9,299 bases of DNA. Source: Chitinophagaceae bacterium (lineage in GTDB: Bacteria > Bacteroidota > Bacteroidia > Chitinophagales > Chitinophagaceae). The stretch is from NCBI GenBank assembly GCA_014379785.1, contig JACMLD010000072.1, positions 1-9,299 of the forward strand, given 5' to 3'. Shown one piece after another: positions 5,693-9,299 of the stretch. Positions within the stretch are counted from its first letter, which is position 1. The number at the start of each line of letters is the position of its first letter. A program made the translations under genes and the position numbers. The notes below the pieces were generated by a model. That model was given only the letters and a program-made list of their open reading frames with translations. It did no database searches and was not told the DNA's origin.

Positions 5693-8131
5693 TTATTGTT
5701 CTTTTTTCTTGTCTTTGTCCTTGTCTTTATTTCCAAAGACACGCTGGAAAAAATTCTTCTTCTTCTTTTTTTCGTCTACAGGTGGCTGTTTGGAAGGCGA
5801 ATTTTCATCCTCCTTTTTTACGGGTTTGCCCGCCTCGTTCAGAATTTTTTTTTCGTCCGGACTGAGTTGTGATTCTACCGGAACCCGGTTATTCGTGTCT
5901 TTGTCAAAATTGATATAGTCATTTGCACCGCCATTTCCCTGGTCTTCACCCTCGGCACCCGGAGGAGGATTTTTGTCGATGATGGGAGACCAGTCCGTCA
6001 TCATCTCGTTGGTCATATTTTCAGGCTGTACAAACCTTGCATCTTTTTCTATGCCCAGTGTTTTATCGGCATATACTTTCTGAAAGAAATACTCCCAGAT
6101 AGGAAGCGCGGCGCGACCACCATACCCGAGACCACCTTCCAGGCGGATAAAGCGATCGTCGCAACCGATCCACGTACCGGCAAGCAGCTGCGGACTGTAA
6201 CCCATAAACCATGCGTCTGAATTGTCATTGGTTGTACCGGTCTTTCCTCCCATCTCTGTTGCGCCAAGCCTTCCACGCAGACCGGCAGCCGTGCCGAAAT
6301 CAACCGGACCCTGCATCATTCTGGTCATGGTATAGGCAGCAGGTTCACTAATGACCTGTTTCATATTCGTCTGGAAACTCTGCAAAACATTGCCGTTCTT
6401 ATCTTCAATTCTTGTGATATAAATCGGTTTGCTGCTGATCCCACGGTTTGGAAACATGGTATATCCCCACAGCATTTCATACATAGACAATTCGCAGGAG
6501 CCAAGCGCTATGGACGGATAAGGCTCCACCTTTGTCTGAATGTTTATCTGTTTGAGAAAGTTTGCGAAACGCTGTGGTGTCACCTGTTTGATGATATAAG
6601 CAGATGCGCAGTTGAGTGAATGCGTGAGTGCGCTGGCCATACTGACCACTCCTCCACCCTTGCATTCTCCTTTTGCTGGCACCATGCCATAGCCAGGGAA
6701 ATTCTGGGCCTGGTTCTCTACGGGTGTTTCAGGTGTAAAGCCTGCTTCCTCTATCGCGTCGCAATAAAGAAATGGTTTTATGGATGAACCGACCTGCCTT
6801 TTGGTATTGATGTTTACGTGGTCAAACTTATATGTTTTGAAATCGATGCCGCCCACCCATGCGCGCACTTCGCCGGTTATGGGATCCATGGCCATAAAGG
6901 AAGTCTGCAACATCTGACGGTGATAACGGATAGAATCCATCGGCGTCATGACCGTATCCTTTTCTCTTTTCGCATTCCATGCAAAGACCCGCATCTCAGT
7001 TTTTGTCTTGAAAGACTGTTTGATCTCGTCATCACTTGCGCCATCTTCTTTCATGTTTTTCCATCGGTCACTGGCTTTCATGGCTGCCTGCAACACATTG
7101 TCGTAAGCCTTCCAAACCTTACCGGTCTTCAATGAATTTTGTGAATTCAAAACTTTCTGAAGCGTAGGAAGGTGTTTTGCCACGGCTTCTTCGGCATACA
7201 ACTGCATGCGCGGATTGATCGTAGTGTATATCCTGAGACCGTCTTTATAAATATCGTAGGGATTTCCTGTTGCGGGATTGTTGTGTTCCTTACACCATTT
7301 CTTGATATCATTTCTTATCACATCGCGGAAGTATGGTGCGAGGCCATTGTTCTCATCCTGCTTCTTATAATTCAGCACAATGGGTACCATTTTGAGTTTG
7401 TCACTTTCTTTTTCAGTGATAAACTCGCCTTCGGTCATCCTGCTCAGCACGAGGTTTCTCCGGTTCATTGCATTTTTCGGATAACGTCTTGGATTATAGA
7501 TAGTAGGATTGTTGACCATTCCAATAAGTACCGCAGCCTCTTCGACTTTCAGACGATCGGGCTCCTTTCCAAAAAACGTCAGAGATGCATTTCTGATGCC
7601 GTATACATTGTCACTAAAAGAAACAACGTTGAGGTACAGTGCCAGTATTTCTTCTTTGGTAAAATTTCTTTCGAGCTTAACAGCTATGATCCATTCTTTG
7701 AATTTCTGTATCACGCGCAGCAGCGGGTTGGTTTCTCTTTCATCAAACATATTCAGCGCAAGCTGCTGTGTGATGGTGCTGCCGCCGCCCTTGGATCCGA
7801 GAAAGACGATTGCGCGGGCCAGCGATTCGCCGTCGATACCGGAGTGATTGTAAAATCTTTTATCTTCCGTTGCCACCAGCGCGTTTACTGCATGTTTTGA
7901 GATATCGCGATAGTCAACATTGCTTCTGTTACCTCTTTCACGATAGTATTTACCCATCAGTGTCCCGTCAGATGCAAATATTTCTGTGGCTTGTAAAACA
8001 GAGGGATTTTCGAGTTCAGAAAGTGAGGGCATTTCACCAAAAACACCGAAGTTGATCAGCACAAGAAGCAGGATAAAAAGCCCTGAGCCCCAGGCACAGA
8101 TCTTCCAGAAGATAGAAACGGATTTTTTCAT
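5693..8131 (-). CDS. Class A penicillin-binding protein (PBP1A-like bifunctional transglycosylase/transpeptidase)
   Basis: Polymerises lipid II into glycan strands and cross-links the peptides, anchored in the inner membrane with its domains in the periplasm. In the 812-residue protein, residues 8-32 are the membrane anchor. The GT51 domain shows EDKRFYNHSGID (89-100, catalytic E89), GGSTITQQLALNMF (116-129) and KFKEWIIAVKLE (143-154, second Glu E146). A roughly 100-residue linker (about 310-410) precedes the transpeptidase domain, with SSIK (nucleophile S449, K452), SLN (505-507) and KTGTT (630-634). All catalytic motifs are present. After about residue 720 comes a Pro/Asp/Asn-rich stretch and a very lysine-rich tail (788-812). 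The gene starts 31 nt after the PorW/SprE-like stop, with a near-consensus box TATCTTTC before the ATG. Symbols used for such genes are mrcA, ponA or pbp1A; I leave it open. Confidence 0.96.
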   Translation of the reverse strand: MKKSVSIFWKICAWGSGLFILLLVLINFGVFGEMPSLSELENPSVLQATEIFASDGTLMGKYYRERGNRSNVDYRDISKHAVNALVATEDKRFYNHSGIDGESLARAIVFLGSKGGGSTITQQLALNMFDERETNPLLRVIQKFKEWIIAVKLERNFTKEEILALYLNVVSFSDNVYGIRNASLTFFGKEPDRLKVEEAAVLIGMVNNPTIYNPRRYPKNAMNRRNLVLSRMTEGEFITEKESDKLKMVPIVLNYKKQDENNGLAPYFRDVIRNDIKKWCKEHNNPATGNPYDIYKDGLRIYTTINPRMQLYAEEAVAKHLPTLQKVLNSQNSLKTGKVWKAYDNVLQAAMKASDRWKNMKEDGASDDEIKQSFKTKTEMRVFAWNAKREKDTVMTPMDSIRYHRQMLQTSFMAMDPITGEVRAWVGGIDFKTYKFDHVNINTKRQVGSSIKPFLYCDAIEEAGFTPETPVENQAQNFPGYGMVPAKGECKGGGVVSMASALTHSLNCASAYIIKQVTPQRFANFLKQINIQTKVEPYPSIALGSCELSMYEMLWGYTMFPNRGISSKPIYITRIEDKNGNVLQSFQTNMKQVISEPAAYTMTRMMQGPVDFGTAAGLRGRLGATEMGGKTGTTNDNSDAWFMGYSPQLLAGTWIGCDDRFIRLEGGLGYGGRAALPIWEYFFQKVYADKTLGIEKDARFVQPENMTNEMMTDWSPIIDKNPPPGAEGEDQGNGGANDYINFDKDTNNRVPVESQLSPDEKKILNEAGKPVKKEDENSPSKQPPVDEKKKKKNFFQRVFGNKDKDKDKKKEQ

Positions 8132-8135
8132 ACCA

Positions 8136-8143
8136 GAAAGATA
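8136..8143 (-). promoter_or_regulatory. Near-consensus -7 box TATCTTTC, 4 nt before the PBP start
   Basis: On the minus strand TATCTTTC-TGGT-ATG differs from TAnnTTTG only in the last base and has the same 4-nt distance to the ATG as the exact boxes at tsaC and GNAT. It lies in the 31-nt gap after the PorW/SprE-like gene, so it may be an internal promoter or a chance match. The shared distance is the argument for the former. Confidence 0.35.
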
Positions 8144-8162
8144 GGAAACTTCGACAATTCAC

Positions 8163-9299
8163 TCACCATTGACCGGGAAAAGACTGCGTTAAAAACTTGA
8201 GGTAGGCAGGAATGTCCTTCCTGTTTTTGAGAATTTCGAGGTTTTGCTCTGTTACGATGAGGAATGAATATTTCCCTGCCGGCATCCAGGGGATAACTTC
8301 TGTCCCTGCCAGCTTTTTGGTTTTGCCGACATATTCGAGCGCAGCAGCTGCATTTTCGAACTGTGAGAACAGCAGAAACCTGGTATCGTCGGTCAGTGAA
8401 AATGGTGCAAGATCGATCTGCATACTGCTGAATTTTTCGCGGTTGTAGCGGTTGAAGGCATTCCTCGCTTCGGTCACATATACAGGATCTACCTTATCCA
8501 TGACCAACACCACCATATGGGGTAGATCGGGTGCATTCGTATATATCAGGCTGGGCTGAACAACGACAGGTTTCTTTGCCGCAGTCGCCACAGTGTCTGT
8601 TCGGGGCCTTACCGGATCCGTGGGTTTCTTGACCACCGGTTCCATCGGCTTTCTGACAGCGCTGGTATCTGCCGGACGCGGTGCTGTTGCAGTGTCCGTC
8701 TTTTTGACTACGGCGTTATCGGGCATCCTGACCCCGGTACTATCGCTTCGCGAAGGAACTACAACAGGCTGATTTTGTGCCGTCGGCGGTCGCTTGTTAG
8801 GTGCATCAACAATCACCATTGAACTGTCTCCTGCGGGTCGTTCTATCTGAAGGTTGGTGAGATAATTTTCAATTTCGGCCCTTCTCCCAAGGACTTCCAG
8901 CAGTCTTTGTGCTTTCACTGCCATTGGTTGTCCGGGATAGAGAGATATGATATTGCCAAGGGCAATTTTTGCAACGGAATCATTCCGCTCCTGAATATGA
9001 TAAACTGATTCGATATAAAGCAGCTGCGGACTCCAGTAATGTTTTCCGTAGATGCTGTCCGCAGATTTTTTTCTTGCGGTAGCTTCGGCAAACCGGCCTT
9101 CGATAAAGAGCGTATAGATTTCCTCATACAATGCCGAGCCGGCCCTTTTGCTGAGGCTGTCGACTGCACCAGGATTTTTTACAATGTTGCTGAACTTACC
9201 ATTGCCGAATTTCGATTCGAGCATAGATTTCACCTGAGCCATCTTGCTGGTCTCTCCTGCTTTTTTGTAGCAGTAATAAAGATTAAAAAGTGCTTCTTC
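8163..9299 (-). CDS. porW: C-terminal part of a TPR protein, likely type IX secretion lipoprotein PorW/SprE (5' end outside window)
   Basis: The frame is open from the right edge through an ATG at 9242 to a TGA at 8163-8165: 378 codons visible, with no start chosen because the gene continues beyond the window. The first 150 or so residues are helical TPR-like repeats (LFNLYYCYKKAG, ALYEEIYTLFIEGRFAEA, PQLLYIESVYHIQERNDS). A disordered Pro/Thr/Lys/Val-rich linker follows (visible residues about 155-257). The last 120 residues form a compact domain with two beta-alpha-beta halves (MVVLVMDK, FLLFSQFENAAAALEYV, KYSFLIVTEQNLEIL, DIPAYLKF). The end of this domain resembles, from memory, the C-terminus of Bacteroidota PorW/SprE, a periplasmic lipoprotein needed for type IX secretion and gliding. 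Co-orientation with a class A PBP gene fits an envelope role. The TPR and linker architecture is seen directly. The PorW name is an inference, and an unrelated TPR lipoprotein is the alternative. Confidence 0.6.
   Translation of the reverse strand, partial: EEALFNLYYCYKKAGETSKMAQVKSMLESKFGNGKFSNIVKNPGAVDSLSKRAGSALYEEIYTLFIEGRFAEATARKKSADSIYGKHYWSPQLLYIESVYHIQERNDSVAKIALGNIISLYPGQPMAVKAQRLLEVLGRRAEIENYLTNLQIERPAGDSSMVIVDAPNKRPPTAQNQPVVVPSRSDSTGVRMPDNAVVKKTDTATAPRPADTSAVRKPMEPVVKKPTDPVRPRTDTVATAAKKPVVVQPSLIYTNAPDLPHMVVLVMDKVDPVYVTEARNAFNRYNREKFSSMQIDLAPFSLTDDTRFLLFSQFENAAAALEYVGKTKKLAGTEVIPWMPAGKYSFLIVTEQNLEILKNRKDIPAYLKFLTQSFPGQW

Noticed and set aside
7172..7900. 242-codon open frame on the plus strand
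   Set aside because: It is antisense to the PBP glycosyltransferase domain; its composition is what the opposite strand of a conserved gene gives.

Overview
The window reads as a chromosomal segment of a Bacteroidota bacterium, most likely from the Chitinophagaceae/Sphingobacteriia side. The reasons are start-proximal TAnnTTTG boxes (the Bacteroidota -7 promoter element), the near absence of Shine-Dalgarno sequences, a sucC that is not followed by sucD, a class A penicillin-binding protein of Bacteroidota type, and what looks like the C-terminal part of a type IX secretion protein (PorW/SprE). All large genes look intact or are cut only by the window edges. No transposase, phage gene, CRISPR array, rRNA or tRNA gene was seen.

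Layout. Positions 1-2974 hold a leftward operon-like run: a threonylcarbamoyl-AMP synthase (TsaC/YrdC type), a family 9 heptosyltransferase-like glycosyltransferase, and a CCA tRNA nucleotidyltransferase that runs off the left edge. Gaps are 20 and 18 nt. Two of the three act on tRNA maturation and the third on cell-surface glycan. Divergent from this run and only 47 nt away starts sucC (3022-4233), the beta subunit of succinyl-CoA synthetase. A 434-nt spacer follows. It contains a long imperfect inverted repeat built of 8-bp units (4241-4448) and a possible 27-residue single-helix membrane microprotein (4560-4643). Next is a GNAT acetyltransferase (4668-5189), whose 3' end overlaps by 42 nt, convergently, the end of a small outer-membrane beta-barrel gene (5148-5669, leftward). 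Further right and also leftward are a class A PBP (5693-8131) and the C-terminal 378 codons of the PorW/SprE-like TPR protein (8163 to the right edge).

Functionally, the right half is envelope biology: peptidoglycan synthesis, an outer-membrane barrel and a putative type IX secretion component. The left half is central metabolism and tRNA maturation. Three genes (tsaC, the GNAT gene and the barrel gene) carry an exact TAnnTTTG box that ends 4-5 nt before the ATG, and the PBP gene has a one-mismatch version at the same distance, so these transcripts are probably leaderless or nearly so. I see no obvious new defence or mobile system. The least explained parts are the 8-bp-unit inverted repeat and the microprotein beside it.
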